A stretch of 64,000 nt of DNA from Phytophthora sp. 'mugwort' (Eukaryota > Oomycota > Peronosporomycetes > Peronosporales > Peronosporaceae), in NCBI GenBank assembly GCA_033558025.1, contig JAUCEF010000005.1, forward strand, positions 4,402,001 through 4,466,000, written 5' to 3'. This document shows positions 33,491 to 45,458 of this stretch, piece by piece; position 1 is the stretch's first letter, and every line of letters begins with the position of its first letter. The notes below the pieces were generated by a model, which was given only the letters and a program-made list of their open reading frames with translations, searched no databases and was not told where the DNA came from. The translations under genes and the position numbers were made by a program.

Positions 33491-36400
33491 GCCCGTCAGG
33501 GCGCAGCGGATGAGGGCAGGCCCGCATATATATATATTTCCACCAATGACCGCCTTCGGCGGAATATTGTTTTAGCGAATGAGGGCCGCCTTCGCTGCGC
33601 TCGGCAGCCAATGAGATTGCGTCTAGAATCACGTTATGGCATGATAGACGGACGGAGCGACGTTAGCGTTGAGGTTTAGGATGCGTGTGGATGGCTGGAA
33701 CTTCGGTACGTGTTCAACTATGCCGATGTTGTATATACTACGTGTACTCACTCGTGTTGTGCTGTAATGCATTTAGGTCCTGAAACGTTTCCGGAGAGAC
33801 CAGAATCTTATCCTGGTCTTTACTCGAGTGACTCCGGGCCGTCTGATCAGGTAGTTCCCCTCGCTGAGAACCCTTTGGAGTTGTTTTTCTTTTTCTTGCC
33901 TAGGCGACTGTGGCGCAGGATTGCAACGGAGAGCAATCGATACTACAACCAGCACCTGAATGAACTGATTGATCGCATGTTTGAAGCATGACGGGACAGA
34001 GGTGGAGACGAAACCAGAGACGACATGATGCTGTCCGAGACGAAACGACACAAGAAGATTCAACCCCAGGAGACCGTGCATTGCATTGGCTTGCCTATCG
34101 GACGCATTGTTAAGATGATCTTCCGTGTCGACAATTTCTTCCAGCACGGACTCGTCGTATCAAGTTAATTCGCGCCGAATGCGAGTGTTTTCTAGGAGTG
34201 ACGTCAGTACAAACCGTGTGGGGCTCACTTAACTGCGGAGGGTCATAATCTTGCACGGCGCACCACTAACTTGGAGCAGCTCGTTAATGGTTTTCAAGGC
34301 CTCGAACATGACAACCTAGTTCTTGACGGGATCGAGCAAGTTGCTGTTTTCGAACGCAAAGGCTTGAGAAAGTTCATCATAAGAAACATCCCACAAAGCG
34401 CGACGTCACTTGGCATCGAGTACACCAACAGGGTCGCGAACAGGTGTCGAAGATGGTACGGCATTTGAGAACCGGCCACTTCACTCATGCATGCATGCCA
34501 TTCCACGTCATTGTCTAGGTACCCCGATGCCTTCGCGGCGTCTATAAACTTGGGGTACTGCGTGTTGTTCACCTTCTACAAGTCATCAAATGAAGTGGGC
34601 CCTCTACGATGACACAGAAGCACGCGAAGATTGAACCTCTCATCGTCGCGCAGAACAACGTGCATCATCCTGCCAAGTGCGGCTCGGTAGTTTTTCCGGC
34701 GCACCCACTGTTTGCTCTTCGAGCAAAACTTCTTCGGGATGTCCAGGTAAAGCATGTCTTTGTGTTTGGTCTTCAGGGGCGCTCGAGCACAACTTGAAGA
34801 ACCGATTAAGCATGGTGTGTGTCCATTTTCAAGAACACTTTCAGTACCTTGTTCGGGGTTATAGGCAACCATTTGTTTCCCTTCAACGTGGACAGTGAGT
34901 TGCTCCACAGAGTGGCCTTTTCCCTGAACCACGTAGTCGAGTATGCGCATACATGCCTCAATTGGAGATAAATATCGTGCACTCAGGTAGCGTAATACTT
35001 CGTTGGATTCTTCACGCATGCTCACCATTTCACCTTGAGAGCGAATAGCTTCAACAGTACTTACCGCGTTGTCGGAACCCTCGTACACATACTTGTAAAG
35101 GTACTTCACTGCTGTAATCCCATACACGCCTCAACGTTTATATATGACACTTGTACTTTTGCGAGAAGTAAGGGTTCTAAGGTACGACCCACTGGTTGCG
35201 GTATTGTTGTCATACTCACGGTTTTTGATTTTCAAAACTCCCGGGTACGACGACGCCGTTTATACTCAGGACATCCGTCAACATTGGCACGGGTGATTTC
35301 ACGAAGAGGCTCCGAGAAATGTTTTGAGCACTTGCCATCCGTCATACACACACACGTAGGGTCTTGGCTTCCACACGGACCGTGCATCATACACGTGGTT
35401 ACCGTTTTGTATAGATCGGGGTTCGCGGCTTCATCCAGAATTTCGGCAGACGCCAGTTTGTCGATTATTTCTCTGGTGCGTGGTTTGCCCTCGTCGCCGA
35501 GGATCAACAATTTGTGTGCGTGTGGTAGACCTCGTTTCTGAAACTCGATCACGTAAATTCGAGCCACGACACGACCTAAGAAACTTGTTCTAAATCGTTG
35601 CGTAATACACGAAGCTTGAGTTGCCAAACACGCGCAACGATGTCTAGACGTCCTGGGTTGTTTGACCCTCTGGTACATGTGTCGAGGCCCACCCGTGTAC
35701 GTAGCAGGAAGGACGTTGTGCTTGCCAATCCGTTTTAAGAAGTGTGAATCGTTATCTGTACCCGAGTTATGCAACACCAGGTTCCCCCAGTCGTACTCGG
35801 CGAAACGGGCAGCACTCTCCGTTAGAACGGCGATTGTTTCGTTGAGGATAAGCAACCTGGACCCCAGAATATAGGTCCGCCAGAAGTGTGGCTTGGTTGT
35901 CGGAAACCCACCGTAAAATTCCTGTTCGACGTTGGCGCGCTCGTCAACACAACATAGCGGGAATAGACGTCCACCTTGATGTAACACAGCGCCATCGTCC
36001 GGTTTAGGAAAAGGACGATACGCGGTATGTTCTCGCAGAGGCATCTAGAGATATCTTGGCCTTCTTTCGATATTGTTGTCCGTTGACATACATATCCGTG
36101 TACGTCCAGCCCAGATCATCGTTCGGGAACAGTAGCGGGTACTGGAATGGATCATGCATCGGGCTTGCCTCCTAAATACGCATGATGGAACGATGCTGAC
36201 AACTGCCTGGGATTCCAAGAGTACTTTACGGAGACGATGTTCTGTCCCGACCAGCGATAGGGTCATTGCGGACAGTGCCTTCCCGTGCTCAGAGGACATG
36301 ACCGGCCGGATTATGACACCACTCAAGGAGGGGGACATTAAGCGATTGTTGTCACCAGTGAGGCCTGCAGCTCAAACGCTGTCGGGCGCAACTACTTCTG

Positions 36401-36680
36401 TCCGTCAGGCGGCAGGATGGGACATGGTGTTCGTCGAAAAAGTCTACAAACGAGCCCTGATGCCGCTGCCGGCCGATCGACATCGGCGAAGAAGGAGACT
36501 GGAGAATCTGTTCCGGCTTGGTAAATATCGCGTCCGAACTGTCGAGGCTAGCCAAACACGAACCACAGTCGATTATGAGTATCCAGGACAACCAATCAAC
36601 TTAGTTAGAGAGTGTTGGTGTCTTCACGTCGGCACTTCTCTTTTGCGAGATCCTTATGTTCGGATTCCTGCCTAAATAGC

Positions 36681-38038
36681 AGAATCATTTGCATCATCTC
36701 CCTCCTGCATCCATATCGCCCTTGGCCACCACCGACAGCCCTTTCTCCATATCAGCTAACTTCTGGTTAACACGGGCCCCAGCTGGGCCCTGTTGTAAGT
36801 CGACTCCGATCCTTCGCTCTGATATCTCTTCGTGTGATTCTCGCTATTGGCTCTATACACGCCCAGGTCTCGGCCGTCCAAACGAGCTGTTGAATCACTG
36901 AGTCGATGGTATCTCTCCTGTTCCCTGATGTTGGAGGTGGTCCGAGCTGGGCCCCTACTTAGAGGGGCTCCATCTGGACACGACACGGTAAGCAATACGG
37001 GCCGTCTTGTCACCTCGGACGTCCAATATTTTTACGAGCGGATGCAGGCTACAGCAAATCATTTCCTCCTGTCGTTGGACGGGACGTAGACGTCGGCGTC
37101 ACCACATCTCTATTATAGTCGTCCACAACAACTTCTTCCGTCTTTTCCTCTTGCCCTCGAGATTTACCCACCCATTTGTTGACTCTAGCTCGGCACCAAA
37201 GCAGCCGTCTACCTCATCACACGATCCCGTAATAATTGTCTCGGGTACGGAATGAGAGGGTGTGCGAGTATCGCTATCTTGATCGTTGGATGGGTGGTTA
37301 TTTTCGGATGAAGCAGCCCCCTTCTCGTCATCTTCAACAGCCACAACAACAGGGAGCCTACTACTGCGGGCGACCCTCCGCATCCATGTCGTGCTCTTCT
37401 TCTGCGTTGTTTCTATCCCTTGGATGAAACCCTTTGGTGCGGATGACGTTTCCTACAGCTACTACAACTGCAGCATCGTCGGGTTCTTCGTTGGGGCCCT
37501 CAAATATCGTTCTACTCGCATGGGACAACTCGATCGACTGCTGGATCTCTCGTCCACTCGACGTGTACAGAAATCCCCCCCCTCCCCATTTTTTTCTTGT
37601 TGTATAAATCCTTGAACTTTCTGTGGAGAGACTCGAAATCCCTTTCGGCCCAGTGCTAGGGCCTTACCTTATTGTTATAACCCCCACGAGCTCCCAGTAA
37701 TTATTTTCCCTAGGGTTTCAGGTTAGCTGACGTCACATCGAAGCAATAGCTCTTCCGCAGAGTAGTTACTGTAGCCTGCCTTACGCCCCTTCTGAATACA
37801 ACGATACGATCACCACACGGAAGATGATTAGCATAGTGCTCGTGGTTTTATATCCTCCCGCGTACCTTAGGCGGCATCGCGTTCCCCGCTCACTGGTTGC
37901 ACTGTGATGTTGCGCGAAAGGCAATACAACCTCGAGGTCCAAGTTACCTTTTGTTTGTATATACGATAATGAAACACCTAGAATTGCTAGACTGCCCATG
38001 TCGACCACGTGGGGTGGGTACATTGCTATACAAGTTCG
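36681..38038. other. No gene assigned
   Basis: Frames at 36689-36901, 37007-37255 and 37286-37615 on the plus strand and 37383-37099 on the minus strand carry no recognisable domain. The DNA is probably flanking or N-terminal remnant of the Helitron plus unrelated accessory DNA. Confidence 0.35.
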
Positions 38039-39568
38039 TTATTCTTCCTCTCTGGCGTCTCCACCTTCGGTATAAGTCTTACATGGGGACATGATACCGA
38101 CAATGAGGAAGGTCATGAATGGGCTGACGTCGACACATATGAAGATTGGACCTGTAATTCGAATGTAAATGTTCATAAAGCTAGACATTGGCAACAGATC
38201 GTCATCGAAACTTGCTGACCCATCGCCAAACACACAGGATTGTAACCAGGATCTGCTCGATGTGCTCTCAAAAAACGCGCTGAGGTCTTTCAAATGTTGA
38301 AGGTGGCAGTGCTGGCAGCCTTCCCAACCACAACGGCATATAAACCAGAGGGAAGACCGCATGAGACCGTCAGCTTTTCACTCAGGAACACATCTCGGGA
38401 TCGTAACTGCGACGACGGTAAGACGACGTCCGACCATCACCTCGTGGAAACGCGCATTGGGTTGCAGTGGAGGTTGACGAAATGCATCATACCGCCCGAA
38501 CGCATCGCATCTATCCCCGCATACTTATCAGTAGTTTTTAGAGTTCCCAGAGCATGCGCTAGCCATCGTTTCTTCATTTGTCTCGAGCCTGGTGGTCCGA
38601 ACAGCATGAGACGACCCACGCACTACCCTACACTTGCCCGGTCGGTATAGGCCCACCAGATGCGACACCATACTCGTCAGCGAGAGGGCTCCATATTAGA
38701 CTCAAACTCGGGTCTTCACGCATCGAGTTGCCACACATCACCGCAAAAAACAGTTGCGCTCACAGCAGTAGCTATTATATTTCGAGTTGTGGCACGATGG
38801 AGACTTGCACCGTTCTGGACAACTGCACAACTTTCCCACAGGAACTGGAGGGAACTTCCGATGGCGCGGGTTGACCATGTCGTCAATAAAGCTGACGAGC
38901 GAGTGCCAACTCACCGGTTGCCAGCCACTAATTCGGGGTTTGCTCTGCGATACACCCAAATTTACGAATCGTTGCGACCCGCGTAAAGACACACCTTCGG
39001 ACTGTGTCGATGACTGTTGCGACGAAGCCGCTTGAGCAGGCATCAGCAGTGTTTCTGCACCCTCAATACTGCCCCCTCCGAGCGTTTTGGTAGGCGAGGC
39101 TCGGTGACTGGCGAGGCGTGAGGGGTAAACGGAGCGGAGCCTTGACTGCCGGTGTTGTTCATCCGAGCCTCGCAGGCGATGACAGCGACCACGGGGGAAA
39201 CTGAGTCCACGTCGGTAATTGTGTACAAGGAGGTGATTCGGTGGTCTGGGATACGCGAGGGGTAGACCATGCTTCTGTGACCGTAGTGTCCGTGTCAATC
39301 GATACGAAAACAGACCCAGCCTCCGACCCATCCAGCCGCGAGATTCGGAAGCCGGCCCAGCAGCACTCATAAAATCAGTTGAAGTGTCCGTAAGCTCTTC
39401 CGAAAGAGAGAAGTCTGACAGTACTAAAGGCATCATAGTTGCCCCGAGGTAATCCGTCGCATAGGAAGCGTGAATGATCCGTTCTACCTCACAGCCAAGC
39501 CCACGAGGCTTGCATGGCTTCGTCCGCTCGATGGCGCCCCCACTCCAGTACGGACAGTAAACGGGCAA
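38039..39568 (-). pseudogene. AWS-SET histone-methyltransferase-like gene remnant
   Basis: From right to left: a frame at 39568-38738 has a long Ser/Arg-rich N-terminus. It ends in the Cys cluster CSCPERCKSPSCHN...CC...C near 38840-38740, spaced like the AWS (pre-SET) zinc module; CGN follows in a shifted frame. At 38619-38437 comes YAGIDAMRSGGMMHFVN and CNP, the SET signature (normally IDA..GG..RFINHSCNPN; here LHCNPMR). At 38362 onward, after a further shift, LWFICRCGWEGCQH gives the post-SET-like Cys cluster. Such proteins methylate histone lysines with S-adenosylmethionine. At least three frame breaks and altered NHSCNP residues make it non-functional. Its place inside a transposon block suggests a copy carried by, or inserted with, mobile DNA. 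Confidence 0.65.
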
Positions 39569-40264
39569 TGTCTCTTTTCAAATTTAGTGTCAGCATCCTT
39601 CCAAGCTTACAGAATACCAAGACCACTCCGTATTAGTATTCGGCACTGCGCAATAAATTTACATGACAATAGCCGCTTGAATCGGATACCGGGGCTATCG
39701 CCACTACAGCTCCCTGCCCCCACTTCACCATCTCGTCACGACGTCGTTTTCCTTGTTCGCGCTTCATATTGAATCGATCCTACGAACCACATGCATGACA
39801 TGTTCGGATCTAACGTTGCTCACGTTTGGAAATTATGCAAATACCACAGGTGAGGCTCGTTACACGAAGCTCGATGATTTATACGAAGAACACACAAACG
39901 AAAGCAACGTCAACAATCCAGACTGCCTAAGATAAACTCATCTTCTCTAAGCGAGCACGTAACTGTATTGTAAAACTCCGCCGGCGCTCAGCGAAGCCAA
40001 TTTTAAAATGAAGCCATGGGCGGGAAACCACACTATGATACACGCGAATTTTTTAAAGATCCCGTTCGATTTTCAGACGGGATGGTTCTTGGTAAATGAA
40101 GGTGTTGAAGTAGTATTATAATGAAGTCAAAACGTAGTTTGATGCGGTTGCAACTTGAAAGACTCTAAATTTTCCCTATTAAACGAGATTCCTCGTATTA
40201 AAACTCGTATTATAATGAATTGTTTGGTGAGAGGGTTTTTATGGAAAGCGAAACAATTGGTTTT
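39569..40264. other. No gene seen
   Basis: Frames of 60-100 codons without family features. From about 40100 the DNA is AT-rich with ATTATAATGAA motifs repeated around 40118 and 40208. It is the left flank of the Harbinger element. Confidence 0.4.
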
Positions 40265-40381
40265 AATAGGGAACTTAAGAGCGCTTTGCGCCTTGCACTC
40301 TGTAGTCACTTTGCAGTCAAATTTCATATTTAAGAGGCATGCGAACTTAGCGGACAACGTTGCAGTGCAAGCCTCGATATA

Positions 40382-41961
40382 TTGCTAAAAAAAAACCATG
40401 TCGCGGAAACACCAAGTTTTCCGGCACTTTGTCGGCAACCTTGCACTTCAACAGAAAGACTTACCAATGAATCATCATCACCACACAGAGGGCGAGGAGG
40501 ACGGCAAAGAAACCAATTGCTGGATAGGCAATGCATAGCACGACCACCACCCAACAAACAGCAGCCGGCGGAAGCCCATCATCAGCAAACGCACCAACCT
40601 ACGAACGGCAAGCAGCCTCTAGCAAGCGCTGGCAAGCAAGCTCCAATAACCAACAGCAAGCAGCCCCGTCGGAATAACAGCAAGAGCAAAACCATCGCCA
40701 CTACGCAGAAGGCTGACAACAAGAAGGCGCGCAACAGGACCGCACCTGGTGGCTGTGCTGATGAGGAAACCAAACGTGAATCGATGGTTGATTTGCTAGC
40801 GAGGCACTGGTAGTCTGAGGATGATGGTGATTATCCTCCTCCTTTCCGTCGAAGCATTCAGCTCGCGATGCACCGGTCCCCTCGGCACCTCTTCGATTGG
40901 AGTCATCGCAACTACGTAGCGAATTACCTGTTCCAAAACGCCTCGCACGCCCTACCTCATCGACACATGCCACTTCTGCTAGTGATGATTGTGGAGAGGA
41001 AGCTGATCGTGAAACAGAGCATTCGCCACTTCAAGATGAAGCACCAGGATCACCTCTCAATCCCTAGCAGCAAGTAAATCAAGCCCGTCAACTAAAGCCA
41101 ACAAAAAACTGGCTCACTAATTATAATGCTCAAGAGGCTGGTTTAGACAGCTACTACTCGAAAGAAGTCCACAAAGCTCCATATGGAACGAACGGGAAAC
41201 ATCTGAGTGGCTGGATGCTGAAACCGATCGTGAGTATGATCGATCTCTCATTGAGGTACGTCATATATTTTTTATTGTAGCAAACAATACTATACTAATC
41301 GAACTTGCTGCTTAGGAGTGGATTCGTGAATAACTAGATTTGATGGTTGAAACAAGACGTGATTTTGGTTATCGTGCGAAGCAACGGCTGAAAACGAAAA
41401 AGAGAGGAAGCGCTACGCCAGCTGGACTACGTCATCGTGAAAATGTTGCTTGCAGCATGATCGGTGATTGTGTACTGAGATAGGTGGGCGACAGCAGCGT
41501 TTAAGCAACGAGGGGATCGTTTAAGGTAGTTGAGTACTTTGTTTCTATACTTTTCACCCATAATAATTTGATTCTATGTATGGTGTTGTAGATGCACCAC
41601 TGGATGAAAGTGACAGTCAAACGCAACAGCAAGAGGTCGTACCATGGGCCAACGTAAAAATCCACGTCATCAGCATGTCATTGAAAGGATGCTGCAGGAA
41701 AAAATGGAAACTACGTCTGAGCTGGAAACTAAACGCTTCTCGCTAGGAGAACGACGCTTCCAGGCGAATATTGAATTACAAAAGCAACGTTTAGGGTTGC
41801 AGCGAGAAGACCTACAACTATCCCATGAAGAACGACGCCAGATGCTTGAATTAGAACTGAAAAAATGGAGATGGAGCAAAACAAATTCCAAGTCGAAATT
41901 CGTTCCAGGACCAGCGAAAGCGAGAGACGTCATGTGCAATTCAAAAGGACGTACAAGCTAA
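40382..41961 (+). pseudogene. Harbinger Myb-like partner protein remnant
   Basis: The first frame (40382-40813) is Gln/Asn/Lys-rich and ends at a stop after DEETKRESMVDLLARHW. The last (41644-41961) reads as a charged coiled coil (LQREDLQLSHEERRQMLELELKKW), the usual tail of these proteins. The middle is broken or holds introns. It is convergent with the transposase. No intact Myb helix was identified. Confidence 0.45.
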
Positions 41962-42315
41962 AATTCAAGAAGCTTGAGTTGTTGTTGAAGCGTAGTAAGA
42001 AGTAGCCTGATTGGCTTTTAGGGAGCTATCAGCGTAATTGTTTTAGGGAGCTATCAGCGTAATCATAAACGTCAATCTAATGAAAGTTAACGTGGACATC
42101 AGCTAAATATTCTTCCAGCGATGGTGGGAAGCCGTTAAAGTAGTCCGAAATCTGGTTGCGCCCCCAGTGGCATGTCAAGCAGTTGGGTAAAAACACCGTC
42201 AGAAGCCATATCGCCTCGATTGGCATTGATTCAATTCGAAGTTATATTTCCCAGTCGACGAACGCAAAATTTTGGGTGGCTTCGGCGTATCCCCACCCAA
42301 TGTTGACGCGAACCT

Positions 42316-43361
42316 TCACCATTCGCTTGTCGAACGTGGATGCCCACAGGGCAAGTTGCGTCCGCGAAACATGGTCATCATTACGTTGTTGTTCAGATAC
42401 GCAGAATCTCCAAAACTAACATTACGGTTTCGCATGATGTCGCGGTGTCCATTCAGAAATGGCAAGAGGCTGGATGCTCCTAGAATATAGCCGCCACCAC
42501 GACGACCGTCAGCGTATCTGTAGCAGTGAACAATCAAACCTAGGGTATTGTTGTTACAACTAGAAAATACAAATATGTATAGCATAACGCTTACCATCGG
42601 GAGCTTCGAGTGTTTGATACGTCAAGCAATGGACCTTCTTGTGACCACTAAATTGAGTTCGTTGATCGTGTGTCGGCCTGCATTTGGCTACCTTTTTCAC
42701 GTCAATGACATTCCAAACGCGAAGTTGTTCTGGAACGCCCAGTCGCCGAAATGACGCGACGTATGAGTCAAGTCGAGTGGGCGTCATGGGTTTTGAGAAC
42801 ATTAGCTGAGATTTGGTTGCCGCAGATACAAGGTGGATCATGTAAGTAGTCGTCCGGTTCAGTGCTGAGGGAAAACCGATCATAATGCAGTCTCAAATCA
42901 AGCAGCGAGCGCGGATACCTTAGCCGGTCGAGGAGAAGGCAAATGCCTAACCAAATGCGTCAGCTCTTACACGAATAAGGACGATAGCAAAATAGAATAA
43001 GACCAAATATTACCTTCACAGCCGAGAACGTGCCCCCCTGAGAATTTTGCGTGAACAGAATCGCTGGAAGCTGTAGCAGAACCACCAACCGTTCGATTCC
43101 TGCATGATCGAATCGAAAACGATTTCTGCAGTCCGATTCCGACATCGCGTTCAAATCGAAGGCAATCATGGGCACGAGCGGCAAATCTCGATGCAGGAAG
43201 AACCGGATGTCAGAGCAATTATCCGCACCCTTGTATTGCCATGGTGCTCGATCAACGTCAACAGCAAGCGTGTATCTGCTGGACGAAGAACACAGTCGTT
43301 GCCCCGCCACTGTAGCACGAGCACCATCGTCAGGGGTAAAAAGCGACGCAGTAAATAGCAC
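42316..43361 (-). pseudogene. Harbinger DDE transposase remnant
   Basis: Three minus-strand frames in order. 43361-42960 has CRNRFRFDHAGIERLVVLL (N-terminal domain). 42883-42560 has LRVWNVIDVKKVAKCRPT, then QRTQFSGHKKVHCLTYQT, the Harbinger DDE box with its first Asp. 42597-42316 has SSLLPFLNGH and VSFGDSAYL with a second Asp. Frame changes separate them, so it is not translatable as one protein unless introns explain the breaks. Confidence 0.8.
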
Positions 43362-43648
43362 ATTAGCCGAGCTGCACGACGTTCACGGAGAGCAGAGACG
43401 TCATCCACTGCGATATCGGTTACAACGAGATCCCGTAACATTTATGCGAATAGAGTCTTTGTCCACGATACACATCAAATTGAGAGTACAAAGTACAAAG
43501 TACAGAGTGCTCTTAACGTGTGTTGCTCTTTGTGCTGCGAACTTTAGAAAATGTCGGGAAACGCCCCAAACCCTTCTAAACCGATTCCTAAGTTCGCAAC
43601 AAAATACATTTAAGTTGCAAGATACAAAGTGCTCTTAAGTTCCCTAAT

Positions 43649-44064
43649 GCGAGTGGTTTAATGCACTGGTTAGGGTAGCATTAAACCGTTTTTGCGAGGC
43701 TGTGGAAGGCGCCCAGTCTCCACAACTAGTAAAACAGCATCTAACGCAGTCAGTTGCGCGTTGCCTCCACGCTGTTGCAATTTGTAATCACAACTTGAAG
43801 TTTTTCTTACAAGTTGTGACTTCACAACCAATTGTATTCTTACAAACTGTATATTTAATACTTGCGATGCCCATGCAGACAACACGAAGGCTGCTGGCGT
43901 AGCTACGACAGTCGACAAGAGTTGTGTCGAGTCTTTTTCCCACGCTCGGCGTTCAAGTGCCAACATGTCGGCTAAGTTCAGGTTCGTGACGCAGCCGACG
44001 TCACCCCATCTCGGACGATTGTGCGCCTGTCATTTGGCACCACTGCGCAATCATCTAGTTCCTG
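43649..44064. other. Short intergenic gap
   Basis: No gene seen. An ATG at 43965 opens a 62-codon frame that overlaps the next gene in another phase and looks spurious. The promoter of the hydroxylase-like gene should lie here. Confidence 0.4.
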
Positions 44065-44970
44065 ATGAGCTCGACTCCGTTCCCGTCCTTCACCCTCCAG
44101 TTCGTAGCGCGACGCTGCAAATACTACGCGCTCATCAATACGTTCATCTGTAGCATCGGCCTGGTCAGCTACGGGGCTGTGTCAGCTCTGACTCGCGATA
44201 ACGAGTCTTCACTGCCGTTCGTGCGGCTCCTAGCGGTCTACGCCGTGAGTTTGGTACGCATTCTGGCGATTATCAAGTGGTTCGAGTGGATTGCGACCAA
44301 GAAATCGCAGATCAACGGCGAGAAGCGGGTGCAGCTTACCGACAAACAGACCAGGACCATCTACTACCGGATCCTGTGGCTCGTGGCGACGACCGAGTGC
44401 CTCTCCTTCTGGTTTGCGGACCAGACTGCAGTGCGTAAGGAAGACAGTGTGAGTTTGCACTCTTTCGCGTTGGAATACGTCGCGTTCATCCCCAAGTCGC
44501 TCGTGTTTGAGGTCATCTTCGACTTCTTTCACTTTGCGGCGCACTGGGTGTGCCACTACAGCACATGGCTCTACAAGAATGTCCACAAACGTCACCACCT
44601 GCATCTCCACCCGTGCCCTCTGTCGACGTATGAGCAAGACGGATTCGACTTGTGCCTCACCAATGTACTACCATTTTGTATGGCGTGGACTTTAGGTTTT
44701 TCTTTTTCGGATCTCCAGCTGCATCTCCTGTTTGCCTACAAAACGTATGTGGAAGTCGCAGGCCACTCCGGTCTGGACATTAAAGGCTTCTCGTTCCCTC
44801 AGATGCCTCTTTTGCATAACGCCACAAGCATTTGTCTACGCGTACATGATCACGATCTCCATCACAATCATCCGCGCTGGAATTTCGCCAAGCGATTCTC
44901 GCTTTGGGACAAGATTTTTTGCACGTTCCGTCCTGGAACAAGTAGCTTTAAAGCGATTCACGAATACTAA
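44065..44970 (+). CDS. Fatty acid hydroxylase / sterol desaturase superfamily enzyme
   Basis: Intronless, 301 residues from ATG 44065. The di-iron histidine clusters of the superfamily are all visible: HWVCH (160-164), HKRHH (174-178) and HDLHH (263-267), plus a conserved EVAGHSG (230-236). Hydrophobic segments lie near residues 24-45, 54-72, 101-118, 140-158 and 200-225, as expected for an ER membrane enzyme. Members use O2 and electrons from cytochrome b5 or NADPH to hydroxylate or desaturate lipids. Because Phytophthora-type oomycetes do not make sterols de novo, a fatty-acyl or sphingoid substrate is more likely than a sterol, but this is inference. The DNA from 44971 to 45458 holds no gene. 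Confidence 0.85.
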   Translation: MSSTPFPSFTLQFVARRCKYYALINTFICSIGLVSYGAVSALTRDNESSLPFVRLLAVYAVSLVRILAIIKWFEWIATKKSQINGEKRVQLTDKQTRTIYYRILWLVATTECLSFWFADQTAVRKEDSVSLHSFALEYVAFIPKSLVFEVIFDFFHFAAHWVCHYSTWLYKNVHKRHHLHLHPCPLSTYEQDGFDLCLTNVLPFCMAWTLGFSFSDLQLHLLFAYKTYVEVAGHSGLDIKGFSFPQMPLLHNATSICLRVHDHDLHHNHPRWNFAKRFSLWDKIFCTFRPGTSSFKAIHEY

Positions 44971-45458
44971 GGACGTTTTGTACTTAGAGGTTCGCATTGA
45001 GGAATTAGTTGGGTATGACATGGAATTCCTCCAGCGGTATGTATTCGTCAATATCAGTAACTTCCCGCATCATATATACATGTATGTACGTGCACCTGCG
45101 TTCTTGAGCACGTATATACTATCTCCAAATCATGTCTGTGCTTACTACGATCAAGTTCCTGGACGAAGCTCACATGCAGCGTCCCTCTGAGTGCTTTGCT
45201 GTACTCTGGACTACAGCTTGCAGGTAGCAATACACCTGATGTTGTGGTGTGAATGCGATTAACCGTCTAGGATATATCGCGTCACAAATGTGTCTGACTG
45301 CACTTTCAAAATTTGAAAGAAAAGCGAGAATAGTGTAGCGGTTATGGAAAAAAATACGATACTGTTGCTGTACATGAGACCACAACTGTAAGAATAGCCC
45401 TTTCATAAAATTGGTTTTTCTACCTTCCAACTCTCATCTACATGTACTATTAGAGAGC

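Larger units (their letters stand above)
31926..34080 (+). other. DNA inserted within the Helitron; low-complexity plus-strand frames
   Basis: This stretch separates the Rep/linker from the helicase domain of the Helitron. Plus-strand frames at 32163-32561, 32456-32848 and 33016-33468 are very rich in Lys, Arg, Glu and Ala. They end in a more structured segment (DWSKTTEDWDRLTREEIAVLAKDT). They may be pieces of one charged protein with a frame change or intron at 32848-33016. I do not recognise it. Two repeat tails (33271-33345 and 33428-33490) and an AT-dinucleotide run near 33525 lie at its right side. Confidence 0.4.
30940..36680 (-). mobile_element. Degenerate autonomous Helitron (Rep/helicase), interrupted
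   Basis: Blocks from right to left follow the order of a RepHel protein. 36338-36045 contains, across a frame change, the DPFQYPLLFP region. 36044-35232 carries the HUH-type Rep motif in EFQKRGLPHAHKLLIL and GPCGSQDPTCVC. 35127-34576 has the Helitron_like_N/Rep tail (KYLYKYVYEGSD, YLSPIEACMRILDY, RFNLRVLLCHRRGPTSFDDL). 34572-34294 has MPYHLRHLFATLLVY. The PIF1-type helicase follows at 31925-30949: FFIDGP, RHILAKVRLDVKIPIAVAS, FGGKVFVLSGDF. Between about 34080 and 31925 the protein is interrupted by about 2 kb of other DNA. Numerous stops and frameshifts are present. Ends were not identified. Confidence 0.8.
40268..43645. mobile_element. PIF/Harbinger element with both termini (3,378 bp)
   Basis: Left end AGGGAACTTAAGAGCGCTTTG (40268) and right end, read inward on the minus strand, AGGGAACTTAAGAGCACTTTG (43645) are terminal inverted repeats. 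Similarity extends to about 30 bp. The triplet AAT stands directly outside both ends (40265-40267 and 43646-43648), fitting a 3-bp target-site duplication. Inside lie a plus-strand Myb-like frame series and a convergent minus-strand DDE transposase, the usual two-gene content of Harbinger. Both genes are broken, so this copy is probably non-autonomous. Confidence 0.85.
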
